NCBI RefSeq assembly: GCF_014205295.1
Contig: NZ_JACHNF010000001.1
Span: forward strand, 5,766,001 to 5,830,000
Reading direction: 5' to 3'
DNA from: Kribbella solani
Lineage (GTDB): Bacteria; Actinomycetota; Actinomycetes; Propionibacteriales; Kribbellaceae
Length of the DNA stretch: 64,000 nt
A program made the translations under genes and the position numbers. Position 1 is the first letter of the stretch. Each line of letters starts with the position of its first letter. The notes beneath the pieces were generated by a model. That model was not told where the DNA came from and did no database searches. It worked only from the letters and a program-made list of their open reading frames with translations. Positions 10,693-20,146 of the stretch are shown piece after piece.

Positions 10693-11772
10693 TCAGTGGT
10701 CGATCTCGCCGCGGATGAACTTCTCCACCTGCTCGCGGGCGACGTCGTCCGCGTACTGCTCCGGCGGGGACTTCATGAAGTACGACGAGGCCGACAGGAT
10801 CGGGCCGCCGATGCCGCGGTCCTTGGCGATCTTGGCGGCGCGGATCGCGTCGATGATGATGCCGGCCGAGTTCGGGGAGTCCCAGACCTCGAGCTTGTAC
10901 TCGAGGGAGAGCGGGACGTCGCCGAAGTTGCGGCCCTCGAGGCGGATGAACGCCCACTTGCGGTCGTCCAGCCAGGCCACGTAGTCGGACGGGCCGATGT
11001 GTACGTTGCGGTCCTCGATCTCGTCGCGCAGCTGGGACGTGACGGACTGGGTCTTGCTGATCTTCTTGGACTCGAGCCGCTCGCGCTCGAGCATGTTCTT
11101 GAAGTCCATGTTGCCGCCGACGTTCAGCTGGTACGTACGGTCCACGGTGACGCCGCGGTCCTCGAACAGCTTGGTCAGGACGCGGTGGGTGATGGTCGCC
11201 CCGATCTGGGACTTGATGTCGTCACCGACGATCGGCAGGCCGGCCGCGGTGAACTTGTCCGCCCACTCCTTCGTACCGGCGATGAACACCGGCAGCGCGT
11301 TCACGAAGGCGACGCCGGCGTCGATGGCGCACTGCGCGTAGAACTTGGCGGCCTGCTCCGAACCCACCGGCAGGTAGCAGACGAGTACGTCGACGGCGGC
11401 CTCGCGCAGCGCGGCGACCACGTCGACCGGCGCGGCGTCGGACTCGGTGATGGTCTCGCGGTAGTACTTGCCGAGGCCGTCGAGGGTGTGACCGCGCTGC
11501 ACCGTGATGCCGGTCGGCGGTACGTCGCAGATCTTGATCGTGTTGTTCTCGCTGGCGCCGATGGCGTCGGCGAGGTCCAGGCCGACCTTCTTGCCGTCGA
11601 CGTCGAACGCGGCAACGAACTCCACGTCCCGGACGTGGTAGTCGCCGAACACGACGTGCATCAGACCGGGGACGCGTTCGTCGGCCTTCGCGTCCCGGTA
11701 GTAGTGCACGCCCTGGACGAGCGAGCTTGCGCAGTTGCCGACGCCGACGATCGCCACGCGGATCGAGGTCAT
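10693..11772 (-). CDS. ino1: inositol-3-phosphate synthase
   Basis: A 359-residue NAD-dependent enzyme that turns glucose-6-phosphate into inositol-3-phosphate, feeding phosphatidylinositol, PIM lipids and mycothiol. N-terminal Rossmann motif VGVGNCASSLVQG; conserved blocks GDDIKSQIGATITHRVL, LNVGGNMDFKNM and LEVWDSPNSAG. The length fits the short actinobacterial form. Its ATG overlaps the padR stop (ATGA), so the regulator is translated first and the two are co-expressed. Confidence 0.96.
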   Translation of the reverse strand: MTSIRVAIVGVGNCASSLVQGVHYYRDAKADERVPGLMHVVFGDYHVRDVEFVAAFDVDGKKVGLDLADAIGASENNTIKICDVPPTGITVQRGHTLDGLGKYYRETITESDAAPVDVVAALREAAVDVLVCYLPVGSEQAAKFYAQCAIDAGVAFVNALPVFIAGTKEWADKFTAAGLPIVGDDIKSQIGATITHRVLTKLFEDRGVTVDRTYQLNVGGNMDFKNMLERERLESKKISKTQSVTSQLRDEIEDRNVHIGPSDYVAWLDDRKWAFIRLEGRNFGDVPLSLEYKLEVWDSPNSAGIIIDAIRAAKIAKDRGIGGPILSASSYFMKSPPEQYADDVAREQVEKFIRGEIDH

Positions 11773-12353
11773 CTGGAATCTCCTTGGGTAGGCGGTTGGT
11801 GCTGGTCAGGGGGCCGCTGCTGCCTCCGCTCGCCGTCGATCAGCTCGTTCAGCCAGCGGACCTCGCGCTCGGCCGACTCCAGGCCGTGCCGTTGCAGCTC
11901 GAGGGTGTAGGCGTCGACTCGTTCCGCCGTCCGGGTCATCGCGGCCCGGAAGTTGGCCAGCCGCTCCTCCATCCGGGCCTTGCGGCCCTCCAGGATGCGC
12001 AACCGGGTGGCCGGATCGGTCCGGCCGAAGAACGAGAAGCGGACGCCGAACGTGTCGTCCTCCCAGGCGGACGGCCCGGCTTCGTGCATCGCGTGCGCGA
12101 AGTAGTCCTTGCCGTCGGCGGTGATCGTGTAGACGATCTTGGGCCTGCGGCCGGCCTCCGGCGTCCCGGGGTCGGCCGTGATCAGGCCGTTGCGGAGCAT
12201 CGCCTTCAGACACGGGTACAGCGAACCGAACGACAGCACGCGTCCCCAGCCGAACTGGGCGTTGACGCGCTTGCGGAGCTCGTAACCGTGCATCGGCGCT
12301 TCGTGCAGCAGACCGAGTACGGCGAGCTCCAGGACCCCACTGCGGTTTCCCAT
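11769..12353 (-). CDS. PadR-family transcriptional regulator
   Basis: A 194-residue protein with an N-terminal winged helix (LELAVLGLLHEAPMHGYELRKR, then LSFGSLYPCLKAMLRNGLI) and a C-terminal coiled-coil dimer region with many Arg/Glu. PadR proteins usually repress their own operon until a ligand binds. ATG 12353 follows GAGGGAGG closely; upstream in-frame sequence is rejected. It is translationally coupled to ino1. The palindrome at 12388-12408, 35 bases upstream, is the probable operator. Confidence 0.93.
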   Translation of the reverse strand: MGNRSGVLELAVLGLLHEAPMHGYELRKRVNAQFGWGRVLSFGSLYPCLKAMLRNGLITADPGTPEAGRRPKIVYTITADGKDYFAHAMHEAGPSAWEDDTFGVRFSFFGRTDPATRLRILEGRKARMEERLANFRAAMTRTAERVDAYTLELQRHGLESAEREVRWLNELIDGERRQQRPPDQHQPPTQGDSR

Positions 12354-12387
12354 GAGCCACCTCCCTCGGTCCAGTTTGTCATGACCT

Positions 12388-12408
12388 GATGTATCGGTTC
12401 GATACATC
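12388..12408. promoter_or_regulatory. palindromic operator upstream of padR-ino1
   Basis: GATGTATCG-GTT-CGATACATC, perfect 9-bp arms with a 3-base centre. It contains ATGT...ACAT half-sites of the PadR kind, with a centre longer than the usual eight bases. It sits between padR and the divergent transporter gene and could control both. Confidence 0.75.
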
Positions 12409-12568
12409 GCACCGCCACTGTAAGCAGCCCACGTGCCTGTGGACAACTCCTGACAAAGGCGGACTTTGTCACCTAGGTCACACGGGCGCGCCGGGGAACC
12501 TGTTACGTCAGGCGCCGATCGGCGTTAATCGAATGACACGCAGAGTCGCGGTCGACGAGCGGAGGGTC

Positions 12569-14053
12569 ATGACCGACACGCATGGGAAACACGCCAGGTC
12601 CGACGTCGAAGCCGAGGGTGTACTGGCCCGGCTGGCGCTGCGATTCACCGCGTTCACCGAGAAGTGGCTGCCGGATGCCTTCGGGTTCGTCCTGGTGGGT
12701 ACGTTCGTGGTGCTGCTGTTCGGTCTGGTCACCGGCGAGCGGCTGCTGAAACGCCCCGACGACCCGGCCGCGACCAAGGGTTTCGGCCTGATCGATGCCT
12801 GGGGCATCGGTTTCTGGTCGTTGATCACCTTCACCCTGCAGATGGCGATGATCATCATCGGCGGATACGCCGTCGCGACCAGCCGGCCGGTCGCGCGTCT
12901 GATCGCGCGACTGGCGCGGATTCCGCGGACCCCACGGACGGCGGTCGCGTTCGTCGCCGCGGTCGCGATGCTCGCGTCGTACCTGAACTGGGCTTTCAGT
13001 CTGATCTTCGCGGCGATCCTGGCCCGGGAGGTGGCGCGCAACGTGCCGAAGGCGGACTACCGGGCGCTCGGCGCGATGGCGTTCCTCGGGCTCGGAACCG
13101 TTTGGGCGCAAGGACTGTCCGGCTCGGCGGCCCTGCAGGTGGCGAGTGCGAGCAGCAGTCCGCCGCCGGTGCAGGAGGTGATCAAAGCCGGCGGTCACGC
13201 CAGTGGGCTGATCCCGTTGAGCGACACGATCTTCACCTGGCAGGCGATCCTGGCGACGCTGATCGTGTATGCGGTCGGCGTGGCGATGGCGTGGTTCATC
13301 GCGCCGGGCGAAGCGAATGCGCGTACGGCGGACCAGCTCGGGATCGAACTCAAACCGTTGATCGGCCGCGGCTCGACGTACAACGGAAAGCAGGACAACG
13401 ATCAGCGCCGGCCGGGTGACTGGCTCGAACACTCGCCGGTGTTCAGCCTGCTGATCGTTCTGCTCGGTACGGTCTATCTGGTCCGCTACTTCAGTGGGAA
13501 GAGCTTCTTCAACGCCCTCGACCTGAATACGGTCAACTTGATCTTGTTCCTGCTCGCGCTGTTGCTGCACTGGCGTCCGTGGCGAATGGCCCGGGCGGTA
13601 CGGGACGGCGCGCCGGCCGCGTCCGGCGTTCTGCTCCAGTTCCCCTTGTACGGCGGGATCTTCGGCATGATCGCCTACACCGGGATCTCCGCACGGCTGG
13701 CCGGCTGGCTGGTGCAGGCGAGCAGTCAGTTCTTCTTTCCACCGCTGGTCGCGATCTACTCGTGCATCCTCGGCATCTTCGTACCGAGTGGTGGCAGCAA
13801 GTGGGTGATCGAGGCGCCGTACGTGTTGCAGGCGGCGAACGAACTCAAGGTGGACGCCGGCTGGATGGTGGTCGTGTACGACCTCGGTGAGGCGAGCGCC
13901 AACTTGCTGCAACCGTTCTGGATGCTGCCGACGCTCGCCATCCTCGGCCTGAAGGCCAGGGACATCATGGGCTACACGTTCACGATGTTTCTGGCCTGCT
14001 TCCCGGCCGCACTGATCGCAGTGACGCTACTCGCGCCGCACGTCACCTCGTAA
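12569..14053 (+). CDS. short-chain fatty acid transporter, AtoE family
   Basis: A 494-residue membrane protein with about 11-12 hydrophobic segments. Family blocks: KWLPDAFGFVLVGTF at the start, SYLNWAFSLIFAAILAREVA, LGTVWAQGLSGSAALQVAS and FVPSGGSKWVIEAPYVL near the end, matching AtoE/TIGR00366 carriers thought to take up short-chain fatty acids. ATG 12569 is preceded by GGAGGG but with short spacing; an in-frame ATG at 12536 is the alternative. It runs divergent from padR and its 3' end overlaps the GH43 gene tail to tail by 11 bases. No acetoacetyl-CoA genes are nearby. Confidence 0.88.
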   Translation: MTDTHGKHARSDVEAEGVLARLALRFTAFTEKWLPDAFGFVLVGTFVVLLFGLVTGERLLKRPDDPAATKGFGLIDAWGIGFWSLITFTLQMAMIIIGGYAVATSRPVARLIARLARIPRTPRTAVAFVAAVAMLASYLNWAFSLIFAAILAREVARNVPKADYRALGAMAFLGLGTVWAQGLSGSAALQVASASSSPPPVQEVIKAGGHASGLIPLSDTIFTWQAILATLIVYAVGVAMAWFIAPGEANARTADQLGIELKPLIGRGSTYNGKQDNDQRRPGDWLEHSPVFSLLIVLLGTVYLVRYFSGKSFFNALDLNTVNLILFLLALLLHWRPWRMARAVRDGAPAASGVLLQFPLYGGIFGMIAYTGISARLAGWLVQASSQFFFPPLVAIYSCILGIFVPSGGSKWVIEAPYVLQAANELKVDAGWMVVVYDLGEASANLLQPFWMLPTLAILGLKARDIMGYTFTMFLACFPAALIAVTLLAPHVTS

Positions 14054-16136
14054 CGCGGAAGTAGTCGAACAGCGCGGTCGCCTTGCCGTACTGGGCATCT
14101 GTTTGGGCGGATGAGCCCTGTGACACGAGTCCGATTCGCGGCGTCGTACCAGCTGGCAGAGTCCAAGCGGCGCCCCAGACCCAGTGCTTGCCGTCGGTAC
14201 TCGATGCTGCGCGGTACCGGTGCTCACCGGTCTGCGGTACGACGTCATGTGCGAGTCGCAGCCAGGTCGTTTCGGCCGGCGGACCGATCATCGCGCCGCC
14301 GAAGGTGACGACTGACGGAGCGCCGACGGGTGTGAACCGCATCCGCTTGCCGAACTCGATGAACCGACCGGTACCGCCCGCAACGTGGTCGAGCCGCATC
14401 CAGTTCTCGTCGTCGAGGTACACGAGCAGTCCGGCCTGCTGGTAGTTCCGCACGGTGTCAGTACCGACGTTGAGGTGCAGCTTGGTCTCCACGACGAAAT
14501 TGCCTGTCGGCTGGTCGCGCAGCAGCAGCGATGCTTTGGCGGCTGTGTTGTTGTCGGTCAGGTCGTTCGCCTCGGTCTTCCACTGCAGTGCGCCGTTGGC
14601 GACCGTGGCGTCCGGACTGACGTTGCGCCAGGTCCACCCGGCGCCCAGTCCGCGAGTGAACTCGTCGGAGTAGCGCGAGTCCACCTTGCCGATCCGCGGT
14701 GTCGGTACGGCTCTGGTGACCGGCTTGTAGAGCGGTGCGATCGAGAAGTTGCCCGCACCGCCAACCGGAGCAGCGGAACCACTGCCGGCGGACATAGGTA
14801 GCTGGAGCGTCGCCAGCGGATCGCCCAGTCGGTCCTCACTGAACTCCGCCGTCGCCTGGTTGCCGCGGATCTCCAGTGCGATCGTGCCCGGTACGTTGAG
14901 CGGCAGCTGCACGGACCGGCTGAGTCCGAAGCGGTTGGTCAGTCGGAGCCGGCCGTTGTCGATGACCGCGCTGACCCGTCCGCCACGTGCCGATACGCCC
15001 TGACCCGTGCCGGTGACGTCAGCTTCGACTCGGACGTCTCCGGTGGCCGCGCTGGAGGTCGTGACCGGTGAGACCTTGCTGGACTCGCTCGGACCGGCTC
15101 CTGCGTTGACGACCGGCCAACCGTCGCTCCAGTCGAGGCGGTCGAGCAGCATCGGCCGTAGCAGCCAGCCGTTGCTGTTGGTCACGAACGGGTCGGTGCG
15201 GTCCACCGCGTGGTACGCGAACCACTGCTGACCACTCAGGTCCGTGACCATCGATGAGTGTCCGGTACCGACCCAACGGTTGCCGTTCGACGCGACGACC
15301 GGCGTGCCGCCAGTACGAGATGCATTCAGGTCGTTGCCGAGGCGGTCCACGAATGGGCCGAGCGGACTGCGCGAACGACCGGCGAAGACGGCGTACCCTG
15401 TGGTTGGGCCCGCGCAGCAGTTCGAGGACGAGCCGAACAAGTAGTAGTACCCGCCGTGCTTCACGACATACGGGCCTTCGAAGCGATCACGCGCGACGTT
15501 GGTGACCGCGCCGACCGTACGTAGTCCGTCAGCGGTGAGGCGGACGGCATGGATGCCGCCGTTGTAACTGCCCCAGTACAAGTACCGCGTACCGTCCGTA
15601 TCGGTGAACTCGGCCGGATCAATGGTCCACTCGAATCCACCTCCAGCCGCTGGACGTGGCGCTACTACTGGTGCACCGGAGTCAGTCCATGGACCGGCCG
15701 GAGTCGGTGCAGTCGCCGCGCCGATCGCGTAGTCCCAGTTGTCCGGCGTCGTAGTGGTGTTGTGGACGGTGAAGTACAGGACGTACTTCCCGTTCAGGTA
15801 GCGAATGTCCGGCGCCCAGAAGCCACTGGCCGGGTCGGCCCAGGTGGGGCGGTTGTCCGCGCCGAAGACCGAGCCGACTTTCTCCCAGTGCGTCAGATCG
15901 CGGGAGCGGGCGATCTTGTACGAGTCGCCGTCGTGCCCGTCCTTCGCGTACGGGCCGCCGGTCGAGTACGCGTACCACCAACCGTCGCGGCCCTTGATCA
16001 TCGACGGATCGGGGAAGTCGGCGGAGTACCCGGCGGTGACGGGGTTCGTGTAGCCGGCGGCCGGCGGGGCCGCGGCGTGGGTCAGTGCGGTCGTGAGCAG
16101 GGTCAGACCGGCGGCAAGCAGTGAGAGGCGGATCAC
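14043..16136 (-). CDS. secreted GH43-family glycosidase (arabinanase-like) with C-terminal concanavalin-like domain
   Basis: A 697-residue exported protein: signal peptide (hydrophobic run ending THAAAPPAAG), then a five-bladed propeller with the three GH43 acids visible: Asp in ADFPDPSM (general base), Asp in TIDPAEF (pKa modulator) and Glu in FEGPYV (general acid). This spacing fits endo-1,5-alpha-arabinanase-type GH43. Residues about 480-697 form a DUF1349/LamG-like sugar-binding domain. GTG 16136 is preferred over TTG 16163, because TTG falls inside a LacI-like operator. Likely role: breakdown of plant arabinan outside the cell. Confidence 0.9.
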   Translation of the reverse strand: MIRLSLLAAGLTLLTTALTHAAAPPAAGYTNPVTAGYSADFPDPSMIKGRDGWWYAYSTGGPYAKDGHDGDSYKIARSRDLTHWEKVGSVFGADNRPTWADPASGFWAPDIRYLNGKYVLYFTVHNTTTTPDNWDYAIGAATAPTPAGPWTDSGAPVVAPRPAAGGGFEWTIDPAEFTDTDGTRYLYWGSYNGGIHAVRLTADGLRTVGAVTNVARDRFEGPYVVKHGGYYYLFGSSSNCCAGPTTGYAVFAGRSRSPLGPFVDRLGNDLNASRTGGTPVVASNGNRWVGTGHSSMVTDLSGQQWFAYHAVDRTDPFVTNSNGWLLRPMLLDRLDWSDGWPVVNAGAGPSESSKVSPVTTSSAATGDVRVEADVTGTGQGVSARGGRVSAVIDNGRLRLTNRFGLSRSVQLPLNVPGTIALEIRGNQATAEFSEDRLGDPLATLQLPMSAGSGSAAPVGGAGNFSIAPLYKPVTRAVPTPRIGKVDSRYSDEFTRGLGAGWTWRNVSPDATVANGALQWKTEANDLTDNNTAAKASLLLRDQPTGNFVVETKLHLNVGTDTVRNYQQAGLLVYLDDENWMRLDHVAGGTGRFIEFGKRMRFTPVGAPSVVTFGGAMIGPPAETTWLRLAHDVVPQTGEHRYRAASSTDGKHWVWGAAWTLPAGTTPRIGLVSQGSSAQTDAQYGKATALFDYFRVTR

Positions 16137-16156
16137 ATCGGTCAGCCAAGCCGAAC

Positions 16157-16172
16157 TTTGCAACGTTGTAAA
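16157..16172. promoter_or_regulatory. LacI-type operator of the GH43 gene
   Basis: TTTGCAACGTTGTAAA, an inverted repeat with a CG centre and one mismatched pair, typical of LacI-family sites in sugar-use genes of actinobacteria. It lies about 20 bases upstream of the chosen start, so binding would block transcription. Confidence 0.65.
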
Positions 16173-16314
16173 TAGTCAGCCCGGAGATGTGTGTGGACCA
16201 CTTTTCACCTGGCCGGCCCGAGGTTGCTAGCATCCGATGCGGATTCGGGCCTGTTACCACACCCACCGTAGTCTGTGGGGCAATGACTCCCGCGAGATCG
16301 TCGAGGATTGCACT

Positions 16315-18564
16315 GTGAGTGAAGCTCGTAGGAAGGCCGCCAAGCCTTCGCGCCGGAAGAAGCACTGGGCGCTGAGGTTGCTTGGCTGGCTGGCCGCGCT
16401 CATGTTCCTCGGCATCATCGGCGCGGTCGCGGCGTTCTTCGTCATGTACCAGACGACGAAGATCCCGGACATCAACAAGGAGTTCACCACCAACACGACC
16501 ACGGTGACGTACGCCGACCAGCGCAACCCGCTGGGATCGTTCTACGAGCAGAACCGGAACACGGTTCCGCTGTCGCAGATCCCGAAGCGGGTGCAGGACG
16601 CGGTGATCGCGGCCGAGGACCGGTCGTTCTGGACGAACCCCGGCATCTCACCGTCCGGCATGGTCCGGGCGGCGGCGAACATCCTCCGCGGCGAGCAGTT
16701 GCAGGGTGGCTCGACGATCACCCAGCAGTACGTGAAGATCATGTACCTGACCCAGGAGCGGACCGTCTCCCGGAAGCTCAACGAGCTGTTCATCGCCACC
16801 AAGCTGGGCCGCTCGCAGGACAAGAGCAAGACACTCGAGGGGTACCTCAACACCATCTACTTCGGTGAGGGCGCGTACGGCATCTCCGCCGCGGGCGACG
16901 CCTACTTCGGGGTCAAGGACCCGAACAAGCTCACCGTCCAGCAGGCGGCGCTGCTCGCCACCGTGCTGAACAACCCGAGGCTCTTCGACGTCAACGACCC
17001 GGACCCGCGGACGAAGAAGCGGATCATCGAGCGCTACCACTACGTGCTTCTCGGCATGCAGCAGATGGGTACCATCACCGCGGCCCAGGAGACGCAGTAC
17101 GGCAACAGCCTGCCGAGCCTCGCGAACATGAAGAAGAAGAGCAGCCGGTACGCCGGCGCGAAGGGCTTCCTGCTGGACATGGCGCGCAAGGAGTTGCTGC
17201 AGCGCGGGTTCACCGAGGAGCAGATCAGCGGCGGCGGCCTCAAGGTCACCACAACGTTCAACTACGGCCAGCAGAAGAAGATGCTCACCGCCGCGGAGAA
17301 CGAGCTGCCGAAGAAGCGGGACAACTTGCACGTCGGAATGGCCGCGGTGCAGCCGGGCACCGGTCAGCTGCTGGCCATGTACGGCGGGCCGGACTATCTG
17401 AAGAGCCAGCTGAACTGGGCGACGAGCAAGGCCAGACCGGGTTCGTCCTTCAAGCCGTTCGCGCTGGCGGCGGCACTCGAGGACAAGAAGTCGATCTGGG
17501 ACACCTTCCAGGGCGACAGCCCGATCGTGATTCAGGGCCTGAAGCTGAACAACGAGTTCAACCAGGACTACGGCGACGTCAGCCTGCTGAAGGCGACCGA
17601 GCAGTCGATCAACACCGCCTTCTACGACCTGGTCGACAAACAGATGGACGACGGTCCGAACAAGCTCGTCGACGTCGCCGAGGCGGTCGGTATCCCGAAG
17701 ACCAAGTACCTGGAGGCGGGTCGGCACAACCCCTCCACGGTGCTCGGCCCGGACCCGTACGCGTCCGCGGTCGACATGGCGTCGGCGTACGCGACCTTCG
17801 CCGCTGAAGGCAAGTACGTGCCGCTGCACGTCATCAAGGAGGTACGCGGGCCGGACGGCAAGGTGCTGTTCTCGGATGCGAGCCTGATCAACAAGGCGGT
17901 GCAGGCGATTCCGGTCGAGACCGCCCAGATGGTCAACTACGTCCTTCAGGACGTGGTCCAGAAGGGCACCGGTAACGGCGCCAAGGATCTGGACCGCCCG
18001 GTGGCCGGCAAGACCGGCACGGCGGGTGGCGTCGCGGTCGAGGACCGGGCCAAGAACAAGGCGTGCGGCGGCTGTAAGGACGGCTCCGCGACGCTGACCT
18101 CGTGGTGGACCGGGTACACGCCGCAGCTGTCCACCTCGGTCGTGTACCGGGCCGGCAAGGACGGCGAGAGCAACCTGGACGACTACACGAACGAGAAGGC
18201 GTTCTTCGGTGGCACCTGGCCGCTGAAGACCTGGCTGGCGTACATGAAGGGCGCGCTCGACGGCATCGACGAAACCCCCTTCCCGGAGCCGACCGAGGAC
18301 GCGCTCTCGAACGGCAGTCCGACGCCGGCGTACACCCCGCCGCCGAACACGCCGACGAACACGCCGGCCAGCACCCCGCCGCCGAACACGCCCGCCAGCA
18401 CCCCGCCGCCGAACACGCCGACTCGCACGCCGCCGCCGGACACGCCGACGCCGCCGAAGCCGACCAAGACCAGGCCGACGAAGACGCCGGACTTCCCGAC
18501 ACTGCCGACCGGCGGTCCGGGAACACCGACGGATCAACCGACGGAACCCGCCGGCGGGCAGTAG
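16315..18564 (+). CDS. class A penicillin-binding protein (bifunctional transglycosylase/transpeptidase)
   Basis: A 749-residue peptidoglycan synthase. A short Lys/Arg-rich cytoplasmic tail is followed by one TM helix (about 25-50). The GT51 transglycosylase domain has E101 in EDRSFW and GGSTITQQYVK. The transpeptidase domain has S377-x-x-K380 (SSFK), S431-I-N and K566-T-G. The C-terminal ~85 residues are a Pro/Thr-rich tail with TPPPNTP repeats, common in actinobacterial PBP1 proteins. GTG 16315 follows GAGG at proper spacing. Confidence 0.96.
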   Translation: MSEARRKAAKPSRRKKHWALRLLGWLAALMFLGIIGAVAAFFVMYQTTKIPDINKEFTTNTTTVTYADQRNPLGSFYEQNRNTVPLSQIPKRVQDAVIAAEDRSFWTNPGISPSGMVRAAANILRGEQLQGGSTITQQYVKIMYLTQERTVSRKLNELFIATKLGRSQDKSKTLEGYLNTIYFGEGAYGISAAGDAYFGVKDPNKLTVQQAALLATVLNNPRLFDVNDPDPRTKKRIIERYHYVLLGMQQMGTITAAQETQYGNSLPSLANMKKKSSRYAGAKGFLLDMARKELLQRGFTEEQISGGGLKVTTTFNYGQQKKMLTAAENELPKKRDNLHVGMAAVQPGTGQLLAMYGGPDYLKSQLNWATSKARPGSSFKPFALAAALEDKKSIWDTFQGDSPIVIQGLKLNNEFNQDYGDVSLLKATEQSINTAFYDLVDKQMDDGPNKLVDVAEAVGIPKTKYLEAGRHNPSTVLGPDPYASAVDMASAYATFAAEGKYVPLHVIKEVRGPDGKVLFSDASLINKAVQAIPVETAQMVNYVLQDVVQKGTGNGAKDLDRPVAGKTGTAGGVAVEDRAKNKACGGCKDGSATLTSWWTGYTPQLSTSVVYRAGKDGESNLDDYTNEKAFFGGTWPLKTWLAYMKGALDGIDETPFPEPTEDALSNGSPTPAYTPPPNTPTNTPASTPPPNTPASTPPPNTPTRTPPPDTPTPPKPTKTRPTKTPDFPTLPTGGPGTPTDQPTEPAGGQ

Positions 18565-18634
18565 TTCCGCTCGCCCGGTCCGGCCCCTGGTACCCGGATG
18601 GGAGACGATAGGGGCGTGACTCGGGCGGAGTTTG

Positions 18635-19861
18635 ATGTGCGGTGCTGTCGTGTTTGAGCGCTCGGCTGCTGATCAGCCGGGCGCTGAGGCCCCGTCCGGG
18701 AAGGGGCGGGCGCGGCGGGCTCGGGTTGATGGAAGCTGGTGGCGGCGGTGGTCGCCGGGTACGCAAGCGCGCGAGGTGCTTGGGTGGTGGCTGGTCACGC
18801 GGGCCGCACTGTTCGTGCTGTCGGTGTCGGCGCCGCTGCTGCTCAACCGGGGTAACGACTACCCGAACGTCTGGCGGGCCTGGCTCCAGTGGGACGTCTG
18901 GCATCTGAAGGCGGTCGCTGAGTTCGGCTACAACCACGGGGAGCCGTCCGGGGCGCCGTTGGCGGCGTTCTTCCCGGGGTTCCCGTTGCTGATGCGACTG
19001 GTCAGCTACACCGGCATTGGGTACGTGGCCGCGGGCATCGTGGTGTCAGCAGTGGCCAGTGCGGTAGCGGGCGTGTACTTGGCGAGGCTGGCGCAGTACG
19101 AGTTCCCGGAGCTCAAGGGCATCGGTCCGAACGCAGCGGTGCTCTGGTACGGCGCACCGGTCGGCGTGTTCCTGGCAGCCGGGTACACGGAGGCGCTGTT
19201 CTGCGCATTCGCCTTCCCGGCCTGGCTGGCGGCGCGGCAGGGGCGCTGGGCCCGGGCGGCGGTTTTCGTTGCACTGGCGTCGACCGTGCGGGTGTCAGGG
19301 CTGTTCCTGATCTTCGCGCTGCTCGTGGAGTTCGTGACGTCGAAGAAGCGGGACTGGTTGTCGCTGCCGTGGCTGGCCCTGCCCGCGATACCAGTGCTCG
19401 GCTTCATGGCGTACCTGAAGCAGGTACACGGCTCCTGGTTCGCCTGGCAGGAGGCGCAGGAGAAGGGGTGGGCGCGGCAGTTCACCTGGCCGTGGACGTC
19501 GATCAAGCACACCGTCGAGGCCGCGAGCAAGGGGCACTTTCCAGCGGACCACAGTGACTGGACCTGGATGTTCCGGGCCGAGCTGGTCGCGCTGTTCATC
19601 GGATTGGCGCTACTGGTCTGGCTGTTCTGGCGGAGGTCCTGGGGCGAGGCTGCCTGGGTCGCGGCGACCATCGGCGCGTTCTGCACGTCGTTCTGGATCT
19701 ACTCGCTCACCCGGGCCACGCTGCTCTGGTGGCCGCTCTGGATCGGTCTGGCCGTCCTGGCCAGGCGAAAACCATGGCTTGGCCGCCTGTACCTGGCCAT
19801 AGCGATCCCGCTGGCCGCGCTGTGGGCCGCAGGGTTCTTCACCGGCCGCTGGTCAGGCTGA
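18635..19861 (+). CDS. integral membrane mannosyltransferase, PIG-V-like
   Basis: A 408-residue protein with about nine to ten TM segments. An early WDVWHLKAVAEFGY loop, in which an acidic residue follows Trp as in GT-C enzymes, then FFPGFPLLMRL and YTEALFCAF match the actinobacterial PIG-V group (PF04188). These use polyprenyl-phosphate mannose as donor on the outer membrane face; the acceptor here is unknown. It follows the PBP by 70 bases and may be co-transcribed. TTG 18632 is an alternative start. Confidence 0.82.
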   Translation: MCGAVVFERSAADQPGAEAPSGKGRARRARVDGSWWRRWSPGTQAREVLGWWLVTRAALFVLSVSAPLLLNRGNDYPNVWRAWLQWDVWHLKAVAEFGYNHGEPSGAPLAAFFPGFPLLMRLVSYTGIGYVAAGIVVSAVASAVAGVYLARLAQYEFPELKGIGPNAAVLWYGAPVGVFLAAGYTEALFCAFAFPAWLAARQGRWARAAVFVALASTVRVSGLFLIFALLVEFVTSKKRDWLSLPWLALPAIPVLGFMAYLKQVHGSWFAWQEAQEKGWARQFTWPWTSIKHTVEAASKGHFPADHSDWTWMFRAELVALFIGLALLVWLFWRRSWGEAAWVAATIGAFCTSFWIYSLTRATLLWWPLWIGLAVLARRKPWLGRLYLAIAIPLAALWAAGFFTGRWSG

Positions 19862-19940
19862 GCGGACCCAGTTTGTCCGGAATATGGACAGTTTTCGGTG
19901 GAGGCAACCCCTGGCCGAGTTCGCGCGTCGTTAGGGATGA

Positions 19941-19974
19941 AGGGGTGGCAGTCCGGGCGGGGACCGCCACCCCT
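19941..19974 (+). terminator. terminator after the mannosyltransferase gene
   Basis: AGGGGTGGC (19941-19949) pairs with GCCACCCCT (19966-19974); inside, GTCC pairs with GGAC after one A-C mismatch, leaving a six-base loop. It lies 80 bases past the stop. The rest of the 285-base gap to the sigma gene shows nothing else I can name. Confidence 0.8.
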
Positions 19975-20146
19975 CACATCGACTCCGGCGGAACCTTTCA
20001 GGGGCAGGCTCCGCCGGGTGGTCCACCGAGGGCGGCGATCGCGACGCCGCCCTCGTCATGTCCGCACCGAAAACCGCCGTGCAACCTCCGGCCGGGCTCA
20101 CCCAGTAGTTCCAGGGTGGGAGATCACCGACCAGGGAGGGCAGATC

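Noticed and set aside
10696..11910. Long plus-strand frame opposite ino1 and padR (404 residues)
   Set aside because: Antisense shadow of two firmly identified genes; Val/Asp/Arg-rich translation with no recognisable fold, typical of GC-rich opposite strands.
14043..14053. Annotation error at the AtoE/GH43 junction
   Set aside because: An 11-base tail-to-tail overlap is common between convergent genes; both C-termini look natural.
16648..18537. Minus-strand frame of 629 residues opposite the class A PBP
   Set aside because: Arg/Val-rich shadow; the plus-strand PBP has all catalytic motifs.
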